From: Robiginitalea aestuariiviva
Lineage (GTDB): Bacteria; Bacteroidota; Bacteroidia; Flavobacteriales; Flavobacteriaceae
DNA: 64,000 nucleotides
Direction of reading: 5' to 3'
NCBI RefSeq assembly: GCF_029537735.1
Contig: NZ_JARPUQ010000001.1
Location: forward strand, 618,965-682,964
Shown here: positions 25,855-31,913 of the stretch, one piece after another
Position numbering within the stretch: the first letter of the stretch is position 1
Layout: every line of letters begins with the position of its first letter
Program-made: the position numbers and the translations under genes
The notes under the pieces: generated by a model
Databases searched by the model: none
Told to the model about the DNA's origin: nothing
What the model saw: the letters and a program-made list of their open reading frames with translations, nothing else

Positions 25855-25876
25855 GGCCCCGTAGTTCAATGGATAG
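25855..25876 (+). pseudogene. 5' fragment of tRNA-Arg (second copy)
   Basis: GG plus CCCCGTAGTTCAATGGATAG, identical to the first 22 bases of the intact tRNA-Arg(CCT), again interrupted by the palindrome. Confidence 0.75.
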
Positions 25877-25894
25877 CCCCGATAGCTATCGGGG
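25877..25894. repeat. 18-bp perfect palindrome, copy 2
   Basis: CCCCGATAGCTATCGGGG, identical to the one at 25450 and in the same position of the second cassette. Confidence 0.75.
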
Positions 25895-25920
25895 GAAGTT
25901 TCCCAACTCCATCTCCGGTT

Positions 25921-26211
25921 ATGTATTATGTATACATTATAAAATCCGCAAAGGACGGTTCTTTCTACATCGGATCTACTTATCATCCAGAGGATCGGAT
26001 TTTATGGCATAATGACCCCGAGCGAAATACAGGGAAATCCAGGAGTAAAATGCCATGGGAATATTTCCTGATTATGGAAGTTCCTAACAACAGAGTAGGC
26101 TTACGTTTGGAAAAACATATCAAGCGTATGAAAAGCCGCAAATACATCCAGAATCTCAAAGATTATCAGGATTTGAGAACAAAACTGATCAATCGCTTTA
26201 CCGATGAGTAA
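25921..26211 (+). CDS. GIY-YIG nuclease family protein (copy 2)
   Basis: Identical in sequence to the 96-aa protein at 25494, with the same catalytic-site residues (YVY, YIG, R26, E64). The exact identity, including flanking non-coding bases, points to very recent duplication, gene conversion or an assembly duplication. It ends 70 bp before the intact tRNA-Arg(CCT). Confidence 0.88.
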   Translation: MYYVYIIKSAKDGSFYIGSTYHPEDRILWHNDPERNTGKSRSKMPWEYFLIMEVPNNRVGLRLEKHIKRMKSRKYIQNLKDYQDLRTKLINRFTDE

Positions 26212-26281
26212 AAGAAGAGTGATTTCATGCCAAGGGGCAAGGAGATTTTATTAAACAATCAGTAAATTCGCAGCCCGCTGC

Positions 26282-26353
26282 GGCCCCGTAGTTCAATGGA
26301 TAGAATAGAAGTTTCCTAAACTTTAGATCCAGGTTCGATTCCTGGCGGGGCTA
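26282..26353 (+). tRNA. tRNA-Arg (anticodon CCT)
   Basis: A full cloverleaf can be drawn: acceptor GGCCCCG/CGGGGCT, D-stem GTTC/GAAT, anticodon stem GAAGT/ACTTT with loop TTCCTAA (anticodon CCT, reading AGG), and T-stem CCAGG/CCTGG with loop TTCGATT. CCA is not encoded. TAAATTCG at 26263-26270, about 12 bp upstream, is a near -7 box. A strong terminator follows at 26366. Confidence 0.93.
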
Positions 26354-26365
26354 CAAATAAGCGCC

Positions 26366-26395
26366 AAAACACCCCGGCAGATGCCGGGGTGTTTT
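26366..26395 (+). terminator. Rho-independent terminator of tRNA-Arg(CCT)
   Basis: AAAACACCCCGGC-AGAT-GCCGGGGTGTTTT is a perfect 13-bp stem followed by ATTTT. The same sequence follows the second tRNA-Arg at 27559. Confidence 0.9.
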
Positions 26396-26588
26396 ATTTT
26401 GAGGACGCGCGTAAAAAGCTTGCTTTTTTAAGCGCGGACGAGAAATAAAACCCAGGCCTGCGCCAGCAGGGCGGAGTTTTGGTATTTTCAGCATGAGCGC
26501 CTTTCAGGAACAACGCTGCGAAGCGGCGTTATCTCCTGGCGCTGACAGAAACCCAGGCCTGCGAAGCAGGGCTGGTGTTATGGTAATT
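26366..26588. repeat. Hairpin-rich tRNA-downstream repeat, copy 1
   Basis: Beyond the terminator, this segment is a close but imperfect match to 27559-27742. It contains several small palindromes with GAA loops (AACGCTGC-GAA-GCGGCGTT; CCTGC-GAA-GCAGG) and a hairpin at about 26407-26436 whose stem differs from copy 2 by compensatory changes. It resembles REP-type extragenic palindromes. No coding frame is supported. Confidence 0.65.
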
Positions 26589-27332
26589 TCAACCTTCATA
26601 GGCCTCACAAGCCTCGATGATTTCCTCCAGACGGGTTTTTGCTTCGTAGTAGTATTCGAGGATAAACCCGTTTACGTAAATCCGAGAAACCAAAATGCTC
26701 TCGAAGTCCTGCATCCTGAGCAACTCTTCGTTCGATCCCGGGAATCGCGATTCATCTAACGGAAACCTTCCGCCTATATTCAGGTTCCGGTTGTTACCAT
26801 TCGCTTCCAAAAAAGCAAAGTACTGCTCCCCTCCGGATACATAAAAATCGAACCAGTCTTCCAGGTTTCCGTAAAACATCTCCCATTCAATAAGTTTCTG
26901 TTTCAGGTCTTCACTACTCAATGTCGCCAGCTTTCCCGAGGTCTTGATATTGCTCAGCGTATAGGAACTCGAGTCCCAAACGTCCATCCGCGGGGTCAGA
27001 GATATAAGGCTGTCCACCGAAGTCAACGTACCGTTTTCATAGTCCGGGCCGGTAAACTGCAGTAAATACATGCCAGCCCCTTTAATCGCTTCCAACGCCT
27101 TAATACTGCCCTGCAGGTCTGCCAGGTTATTCTCGAATTCAAGCCTCAACCCCTTCACCATAGCTTTTTCCTGTTTCAATTCATTTTTGCGCTGATTCCA
27201 ATTGTTGATTTGCAGGGCGATTAATATCCCGATGACCACGAGTACGATTTCTCCCAGGGCGTATACCAGGTATCGAGAAATTCGGTCTTCCCTGAGTAAA
27301 TTCCTCCGGAGACTTCTGAAAAATCCTATCAT
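26589..27332 (-). CDS. DUF6090 family membrane protein
   Basis: A 247-aa protein with the hallmark flavobacterial N-terminus: a short basic segment, then one transmembrane helix reading GEIVLVVIGILIALQINNWN, followed by a charged coiled-coil-like stretch (QRKNELKQEKAM) and a periplasmic helical domain. The family is widespread in Flavobacteriaceae, often in multiple copies; the function is unknown. It lies between the two tRNA-Arg genes on the opposite strand, so it may have come along with the repeat units flanking it. Confidence 0.82.
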   Translation of the reverse strand: MIGFFRSLRRNLLREDRISRYLVYALGEIVLVVIGILIALQINNWNQRKNELKQEKAMVKGLRLEFENNLADLQGSIKALEAIKGAGMYLLQFTGPDYENGTLTSVDSLISLTPRMDVWDSSSYTLSNIKTSGKLATLSSEDLKQKLIEWEMFYGNLEDWFDFYVSGGEQYFAFLEANGNNRNLNIGGRFPLDESRFPGSNEELLRMQDFESILVSRIYVNGFILEYYYEAKTRLEEIIEACEAYEG

Positions 27333-27456
27333 CTTATGTGCTTCGGTTTCTTTAAAAATAGGATTTTTTAACCGTTTCCCCAGGCATACAGAACCCCCGG
27401 CTCCGGTCCCATTTTGCCTCCCGAACAGATTTTATTTAAAAACCAATAATTCATTT

Positions 27457-27464
27457 TATCTTTG
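27457..27464 (+). promoter_or_regulatory. -7 promoter box of tRNA-Arg(CCG)
   Basis: TATCTTTG matches TAnnTTTG exactly and lies 10 bp before the tRNA 5' end, the distance expected for a -7 box with a start just at the tRNA. The upstream region is AT-rich (TTTATTTAAA). Confidence 0.65.
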
Positions 27465-27474
27465 CATCCGCATT

Positions 27475-27546
27475 GGCTCCGTAGTACAATGGATAGTATG
27501 TGGGTTTCCGGTACCCAAGATCTAGGTTCGATTCCTAGCGGAGCTA
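27475..27546 (+). tRNA. tRNA-Arg (anticodon CCG)
   Basis: Acceptor GGCTCCG/CGGAGCT, D-stem GTAC/GTAT, anticodon stem TGGGT/ACCCA with loop TTCCGGT (anticodon CCG, reading CGG), T-stem CTAGG/CCTAG with loop TTCGATT. CCA is not encoded. It shares its 3' flank with tRNA-Arg(CCT), so the two loci are probably derived from a duplication. Confidence 0.93.
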
Positions 27547-27558
27547 CAAATAAGCACC

Positions 27559-27588
27559 AAAACACCCCGGCAGATGCCGGGGTGTTTT
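27559..27588 (+). terminator. Rho-independent terminator of tRNA-Arg(CCG)
   Basis: The same 13-bp stem and AGAT loop as at 26366, followed by ATTTT. Confidence 0.9.
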
Positions 27589-27742
27589 ATTTTGAGGACG
27601 CGCGTAGAAAACTTGTTTTCTTAAGCGCGGACGAGAAATAAAACCAGGCCTGTGAAGCAGGGCTGGTGTTTTGATATTTTCAGCATGAGACCCTGTTAGG
27701 AACAACGCTGCGAAGCGGCGTTATCTCCTGGCGCTGTTAGAA
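27559..27742. repeat. Hairpin-rich tRNA-downstream repeat, copy 2; start of a 322-bp gene-free stretch
   Basis: Imperfect copy of 26366-26588 with internal differences and a shorter middle. The first hairpin after the terminator has stem AGAAAAC/GTTTTCT where copy 1 has AAAAAGC/GCTTTTT: two base pairs are changed on both sides. The remaining bases to 27868 hold only TACATTTA at 27802-27809, a possible -7 box for the nitrilase gene. Confidence 0.65.
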
Positions 27743-27868
27743 AACCAAGCTTGCGCCACCTGCCCCGTTCGGATTCTGTGGGGTTTCAACCCAAAAAATC
27801 CTACATTTAAAGCAGCCGGGCACGGTAAATATGGCCTTTGCATCTCTGACTTAATCCCCCCGCCCCCT

Positions 27869-28843
27869 ATGGAACCAGCATCAACCCCTCCCCAAAGCCT
27901 GAAGGTAGCCCTGGCACAAATTGCGCCGGTTTGGCTCAACCGGGATAAAACCCTGGAACGGATTGCAGCCAGCATGCGCGATGCCGGCAAGCAGGGGTGT
28001 GAACTCATCGTATTCGGAGAGGCCTTGTTACCCGGTTATCCCTTCTGGGTGGCCCTTACCAACGGCAGCGACTTTGACTCCCCTGTACAAAAGGCCCTTT
28101 ATGCCCACTATGCCCAAAATGCCATACAAATAGAAAAAGGGGACCTGAACGGAATTTCGGCCCTGGCCCGGGAGTTGGGCATGGCCGTATACCTGGGTAC
28201 CATCGAACGGGCCGTAAACCGGGGCGGGCATAGCCTGTATTGCTCCCTGGTTTATATCGATGCCCGGGGAGAAATCCAATCCGTGCACCGAAAACTCCGG
28301 CCCACCTACGAGGAACGTCTGGTCTGGTCCCCTGGGGACGGGAACGGTTTACGAACCCACCCCTTGAAGGCCTTTACGGCCGGCGGGCTCAATTGCTGGG
28401 AAAACTGGATGCCCCTTCCCCGCGCGGCACTTTACGGAATGGGCGAAAACCTGCATATAGCCGTCTGGCCTGGTTCCGACTATAATACCGCAGATATTAC
28501 GCGCTTTATTGCCCGCGAATCGCGGTCCTATGTGTTGTCCGTTTCCAGCCTGTTGCGCACTGCGGACATCCCAAAAGACCTGCCCCACCGGGAAGCCATC
28601 CTGGAAAACGCGCCGGAGGTCTTAGCCAACGGCGGGTCTTGTATTGCAGGGCCTTCAGGGGAATGGGTGATCCCTCCCGTAATCGGGAAGGAAGGCCTGA
28701 TTACCTGTACCCTGGATTTTAATAAGGTGCTGGAAGAACGGCAAAATTTTGATGTGTCGGGCCACTACGCCCGCCCGGACGTAACCCGCCTGTCCGTGAA
28801 CCGGCAGCGGCAGTCTGTATTGGATATACAGGACGGAGAGTAA
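27869..28843 (+). CDS. Nitrilase/carbon-nitrogen hydrolase family protein
   Basis: A 324-aa cytoplasmic enzyme with the Glu-Lys-Cys triad of the superfamily: E51 in FGEALLPGYP, K142 in HRKLRPT and C176 in NCWENW. The CWEN context matches the true nitrilase branch, which hydrolyses nitriles to acids, rather than the amidase or NAD-synthetase branches, but the natural substrate is unknown. It is a single-gene unit converging with the RidA-like gene. Confidence 0.88.
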   Translation: MEPASTPPQSLKVALAQIAPVWLNRDKTLERIAASMRDAGKQGCELIVFGEALLPGYPFWVALTNGSDFDSPVQKALYAHYAQNAIQIEKGDLNGISALARELGMAVYLGTIERAVNRGGHSLYCSLVYIDARGEIQSVHRKLRPTYEERLVWSPGDGNGLRTHPLKAFTAGGLNCWENWMPLPRAALYGMGENLHIAVWPGSDYNTADITRFIARESRSYVLSVSSLLRTADIPKDLPHREAILENAPEVLANGGSCIAGPSGEWVIPPVIGKEGLITCTLDFNKVLEERQNFDVSGHYARPDVTRLSVNRQRQSVLDIQDGE

Positions 28844-28871
28844 ATAGTGGATTACCCGCTTTCTTCGGGCC

Positions 28872-29444
28872 TTAATCCTCCACTTCCACCACCATCTCTA
28901 CTTCTACGGCAATATTGCTGGGCAGGGAACCCATACCCACCGCGGCGCGGGCATGCTTGCCCCTTTCTCCGAAGACTTCAACCATCAGGTCCGAAAACCC
29001 ATTGACCACCGCAGGTTGCTGTTCAAAATCCGGGGTGGCGTTAACCATCCCCAGGACCTTAACCACCCGTTTTACCTTGCGGAGGTCTCCCAACTCGGCC
29101 TTCAGGACTGCCAGTTGGCTAATTCCGACCAGGCGCGCGGCCTGGTAACCCTCCTCCACGGTCAGGTCTTGGCCCAGCTTCCCGCTCACGTAAGTGCCAT
29201 CGGCCTGTTTGGGGCCTTTCCCGGCCAGGAAGAGCAGGTTCCCGGTGCGTACGGCATTCACGTAATTGGCCACCGGGGCCGAAGGTTCCGACAGGGTTAT
29301 CCCCAGCTCCTGCAGGCGCTGCTCCGGCTGATAAGCCGGATCGATGGTGGTGCTGGCTTCCGCCATAGGGCGGTCTGCCCCAGTTTCGCCACAGGCTGCA
29401 AACGCCAGGGCCAAAAGGGGTAAAATCAAAGAAAAGGTTCTCAT
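28872..29444 (-). CDS. Exported RidA/YjgF-family lipoprotein
   Basis: A 190-aa protein. The N-terminus is a lipoprotein signal with lipobox AFAAC, then a linker, then a RidA-type domain (residues about 40-190) with NYVNAVRTGNLLFLAGKGP, TYVSGKLGQDLTVEEGY and SLPSNIAVEVEMV. Cytosolic RidA deaminates reactive enamine/imine intermediates using an Arg near the C-terminus; that region here reads ARAAVGMGSLPSN. Export is unusual for RidA and implies a periplasmic substrate. ATG 29444 is used rather than the GTG one codon before. Confidence 0.85.
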   Translation of the reverse strand: MRTFSLILPLLALAFAACGETGADRPMAEASTTIDPAYQPEQRLQELGITLSEPSAPVANYVNAVRTGNLLFLAGKGPKQADGTYVSGKLGQDLTVEEGYQAARLVGISQLAVLKAELGDLRKVKRVVKVLGMVNATPDFEQQPAVVNGFSDLMVEVFGERGKHARAAVGMGSLPSNIAVEVEMVVEVED

Positions 29445-29522
29445 CACATCAGGGTTTTCCTAAAGATAATGAGAACCTGTTAAATCGATGGAGGGATTTT
29501 CCGGCCCTGCCCAGCGGACATC

Positions 29523-29720
29523 CTATTCGCCCTGGTAATGGAATACTTCTTCTACTGTTTGCCCAAATATCCGTGCAATCCGGAAGGCAGTCGGCAGGCT
29601 GGGGTCGAATTTCTCCTTTTCTATAGCGTTGATGGTCTGTCGCGATACCCCAACCGCATCGGCCAGTTCTGCCTGGGTCAGGTTTTTCTCGGCGCGCAAC
29701 ACCCGTATCCTGTTTTTCAT
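29523..29720 (-). CDS. XRE-family transcriptional regulator
   Basis: A 65-aa protein consisting of little more than a helix-turn-helix: KNLTQAELADAVGVSRQTIN is a textbook Cro/CI-type HTH, followed by AIEKEKFDPSLPTAFRIAR and a short tail. It follows the membrane-protein gene by 17 bp and is likely cotranscribed with it. It is the probable ligand of the twin inverted repeats at 30173-30230, and would then repress its own operon. Confidence 0.9.
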   Translation of the reverse strand: MKNRIRVLRAEKNLTQAELADAVGVSRQTINAIEKEKFDPSLPTAFRIARIFGQTVEEVFHYQGE

Positions 29721-29737
29721 ATGGATCGGGTTAAGCC

Positions 29738-30151
29738 CTATTGGTAGCGGCGTTTGTTGATAAGCATACAGGCGATGTAGCAAAAACCCATAAAAAAGAC
29801 CAGCATCCCAATTTCCGCATCCACCGGGATCAGGTTGGTGATGTCCATTACGGAATACGCGATCCCAACCACCAGGGTCAGACCCAGGGTCAGGCCCATG
29901 GACTCCAGTTGGATTTTCCGCTCCAGTTCATCGAGCAGGCCCATCAGGTTCCGGTAGGTAAAGACCATCCCGATTCCAAAGATCAGGTTAATCACGACCC
30001 CTATGATGGTTAAGGCCCTGGAGCCTTCCCAAAGGGTGTTGTGCCCGAAGACCACCAGGGCCTCGGTCAGGACCCAGCACAGGGTCCAGATGGACAGGCG
30101 CTTTAGCACAGCCTTGCGGCGCACTTTCAAGGGGCTTTGCTTGGTTTCCAT
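29738..30151 (-). CDS. Small integral membrane protein paired with XRE regulator
   Basis: A 137-aa protein with about four transmembrane helices (LSIWTLCWVLTEALVVFG, ALTIIGVVINLIFGIGMVF, MGLTLGLTLVVGIAYSVM, IGMLVFFMGFCYIACMLI). No enzyme motif. Two-gene units of a multi-TM protein and a short XRE regulator are common in Bacteroidota, where the membrane partner may sense or export something, but I know of no assigned function. ATG 30151 is preferred to a TTG six bases upstream. Confidence 0.78.
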   Translation of the reverse strand: METKQSPLKVRRKAVLKRLSIWTLCWVLTEALVVFGHNTLWEGSRALTIIGVVINLIFGIGMVFTYRNLMGLLDELERKIQLESMGLTLGLTLVVGIAYSVMDITNLIPVDAEIGMLVFFMGFCYIACMLINKRRYQ

Positions 30152-30172
30152 ACGCAAGTGTATTTGTCTTTT

Positions 30173-30230
30173 TGTAAAGTTTATTTGACAAATATATTTA
30201 AATTATCCAATATGTCAACTAAACTTTACA
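30173..30230. promoter_or_regulatory. Twin operator for the XRE operon (two 18-bp inverted arms)
   Basis: Left arm TGTAAAGTTTATTTGACA (30173-30190) and right arm TGTCAACTAAACTTTACA (30213-30230) are inverted copies matching at 17 of 18 positions, 22 bp apart. Each arm is itself a loose palindrome (TGTaAA...TTgACA). On the minus strand the right arm covers the -33 TTG and the left arm covers the -7 box and start site. Confidence 0.75.
30189..30218 (-). promoter_or_regulatory. Promoter of the membrane protein-XRE operon
   Basis: Reading the minus strand: TTG at 30218-30216, 19 bases, then TATATTTG at 30196-30189, an exact match to the Bacteroidota TTG-N19-TAnnTTTG consensus. The start site would be near 30182 with a leader of about 30 bases. 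Confidence 0.75.
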
Positions 30231-30283
30231 TTTATTTTGAGGCAGAGCACACTTTTTACGTGCAAAATCCCGTTTTTAGGGAT

Positions 30284-30727
30284 ATGAAAAAGATTACCTG
30301 CCTCCTTTTATTTCTGATCACTACCCTTTCCTTGTCCGCTCAAGAATGGATGACGGACTTTGAAGCCGCCCAATTGGAATCCCATAGCAGCGGTAAACCC
30401 ATTGTCCTGGTTTTTCAGGGTTCGGACTGGTGCGCTCCATGTATCCGGTTGGACCGGGAGGTCTGGAATACAGAAACTTTTAAGGCCTATGCCCCCGAAC
30501 ATTTTGTGATGTTGCTGGCAGATTTCCCGCGACGCAAAGAAAATGCCCTGCCGGAAGCCCAGGCCCAGGCCAACGCCCGCCTGGCAGAAAAGTACAACCC
30601 CAGGGGGTACTTTCCGCTGGTCGTGGTCATGGATGCCTCGGGCAGGGTTTTGGGTGAAACCGGCTACCGGAGGCTATCTCCCGAAGCCTATATCGAAGTA
30701 CTCGAATCCTTCATTCCCAAAGGGTGA
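30284..30727 (+). CDS. Exported thioredoxin-fold protein
   Basis: A 147-aa protein with a signal peptide ending LSLSAQ and a thioredoxin domain with the redox motif DWCAPC (C50, C53); the later YFPLVVV supplies the cis-Pro. It resembles DUF255/thioredoxin_7-type periplasmic oxidoreductases. ATG 30284 is chosen since it gives the signal peptide; the upstream open frame covers the XRE operator region. Its stop overlaps the GTG start of apbE by 4 bp. It is the first gene of the ApbE/DUF4266/DUF3570 operon, where it may keep cysteines of the partners reduced. Confidence 0.87.
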   Translation: MKKITCLLLFLITTLSLSAQEWMTDFEAAQLESHSSGKPIVLVFQGSDWCAPCIRLDREVWNTETFKAYAPEHFVMLLADFPRRKENALPEAQAQANARLAEKYNPRGYFPLVVVMDASGRVLGETGYRRLSPEAYIEVLESFIPKG

Positions 30728-31704
30728 AAAAACTACTGCTGCTGGCCCTACTCGCCTCCGTAACTGCCCTGGGACAGCAGCCCTACAAGCGGGTGATCCT
30801 CCTGATGGGCAGCCGGTTTGAAATTACCGTGGTTGCATCAGATTCCCTGCAGGCAGCTGCCTGGACCGACCAGGCCATTGCCGAGATCACCCGGATCGAA
30901 AAACTGATATCTTCCTGGGACCCCAATTCCCAGACCTCCGAAATCAACCGGCAGGCCGGGATTTCTCCGGTTCGGGTAAACGAGGAGTTGTTCGCGTTAA
31001 TCCAGCGCAGCCTGGGTATTTCCCGGCTTACCGATGGGGCCTTTGACATCAGCTACGCCTCCATGGACCGGATCTGGAAATTTGACGGCAGCATGAAGGC
31101 CATGCCGCCAGCCGATGCCGTTGCCGCATCCGTGGCCCGCGTAGGCTACCAAAAAATACAACTGGATCCCAAAACGTACAGTGTGTTCCTCCAGGAGCCC
31201 GGTATGAAAATCGGGTTTGGGGGTATCGGGAAAGGATATGCCGCAGACCGTGCCAAAGCCCTGCTAATGGCCGCCGGCGCCCCGGCCGGGATCATCAATG
31301 CCTCCGGCGACCTGACTACCTGGGGCATACCCCCCGGGGGCAAACCCTGGCAGGTTGCCATTACCAACCCCATGGACAAAACCCATGCCTACGGAGTAGT
31401 CCCTGTGGAAAACCGGGCCGTGGTCACTTCAGGGGATTATGAAAAGTACGTTACCCTGGACGGGAAACGCTACACCCACATCATTGACCCGCGCACCGGC
31501 TACCCTTCCCGGGGCATCCTGAGCGTAACCATTTTTGCCCCCAAGGCAGAGTTGGCAGACGCCCTGGCCACCTCCGTTTTTGTGATGGGGCTGGAGGCGG
31601 GATTGGACCGGATCGAGCAACTTCCGGGCATTGACGGCATCATAGTAGATGAACACGGGCGCCTTTATACCACCCGAGATATCCAAATACAACGTAACCG
31701 ATGA
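30724..31704 (+). CDS. apbE: FAD:protein FMN transferase (ApbE)
   Basis: A 326-aa periplasmic enzyme that attaches FMN covalently to Thr/Ser of target proteins. It starts with GTG at 30724 within a GTGA overlap; a signal peptide ends at TALGQQ. Family motifs are all there: FGGIGKGYAADRA, INASGDLTTWG, HIIDPRTGYP and DALATSVFVMG. Known targets carry a D-G-x-S/T-G-A-S/T motif. It overlaps the following DUF4266 gene by 4 bp (ATGA). The context suggests a dedicated target in the same operon. Confidence 0.93.
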   Translation: MKKLLLLALLASVTALGQQPYKRVILLMGSRFEITVVASDSLQAAAWTDQAIAEITRIEKLISSWDPNSQTSEINRQAGISPVRVNEELFALIQRSLGISRLTDGAFDISYASMDRIWKFDGSMKAMPPADAVAASVARVGYQKIQLDPKTYSVFLQEPGMKIGFGGIGKGYAADRAKALLMAAGAPAGIINASGDLTTWGIPPGGKPWQVAITNPMDKTHAYGVVPVENRAVVTSGDYEKYVTLDGKRYTHIIDPRTGYPSRGILSVTIFAPKAELADALATSVFVMGLEAGLDRIEQLPGIDGIIVDEHGRLYTTRDIQIQRNR

Positions 31705-31913
31705 AACGAATCCTTTTGTGCTGCCTGCCGCTTTTGGCAACCCTGCAGTCCTGCGTGGTGGTTCGGGAATACGAGAAAGTAAGCCTGAACGACCCGGACA
31801 TGTCGCTCTTCGACATGAAGTGCGACCGGAACCTTTTAACCGCCCATTCCTACCGGGAAGGGGCCTCCGGAGGAAACGGAGGAAAAACAGGAGGCGGATG
31901 CGGCTGCAATTGA
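31701..31913 (+). CDS. DUF4266 small lipoprotein
   Basis: A 70-aa protein with lipobox LQSC (Cys18) followed by VVVREYEKVSLNDPDM, the family core, and a Gly-rich tail ending GGCGCN with two cysteines. DUF4266 proteins are nearly always next to DUF3570 genes; the function is unknown. It begins in the apbE stop (ATGA) and its 3' end overlaps the DUF3570 start by 16 bp. The Cys-rich tail could be a substrate of the operon's thioredoxin. Confidence 0.85.
   Translation: MKRILLCCLPLLATLQSCVVVREYEKVSLNDPDMSLFDMKCDRNLLTAHSYREGASGGNGGKTGGGCGCN

Larger units (their letters stand above)
25430..25856 (+). repeat. Tandem repeat unit 1 (427 bp): tRNA fragment, palindrome, GIY-YIG gene
   Basis: This unit and the next (25857-26283) are base-for-base identical by eye. 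Order: 20-bp tRNA-Arg 5' fragment; 18-bp palindrome CCCCGATAGCTATCGGGG (25450-25467); a stretch GAAGTTTCC...GGTT resembling the tRNA anticodon and T-arm; the GIY-YIG gene; about 70 bp ending in the tRNA promoter-like TAAATTCG and the first bases of the next tRNA copy. The whole looks like a small mobile or amplifying cassette targeted to a tRNA gene. Confidence 0.85.
25857..26283 (+). repeat. Tandem repeat unit 2 (427 bp)
   Basis: Exact second copy of unit 1, with period 427. Its right boundary runs into the third copy of the 20-bp tRNA core at 26284-26303, which here continues into a complete tRNA-Arg gene. The 20-bp core therefore behaves like a direct-repeat attachment sequence on both sides of each cassette. 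Confidence 0.85.

Noticed and set aside
25430-26353. CRISPR array
   Set aside because: The repeats are 427 bp long, only two full copies, and enclose a gene; they lack short repeat-spacer structure.
26401-26588. Insertion sequence remnant after tRNA-Arg
   Set aside because: No transposase fragment or terminal inverted repeats; the segment is a series of small hairpins shared with the other tRNA locus.
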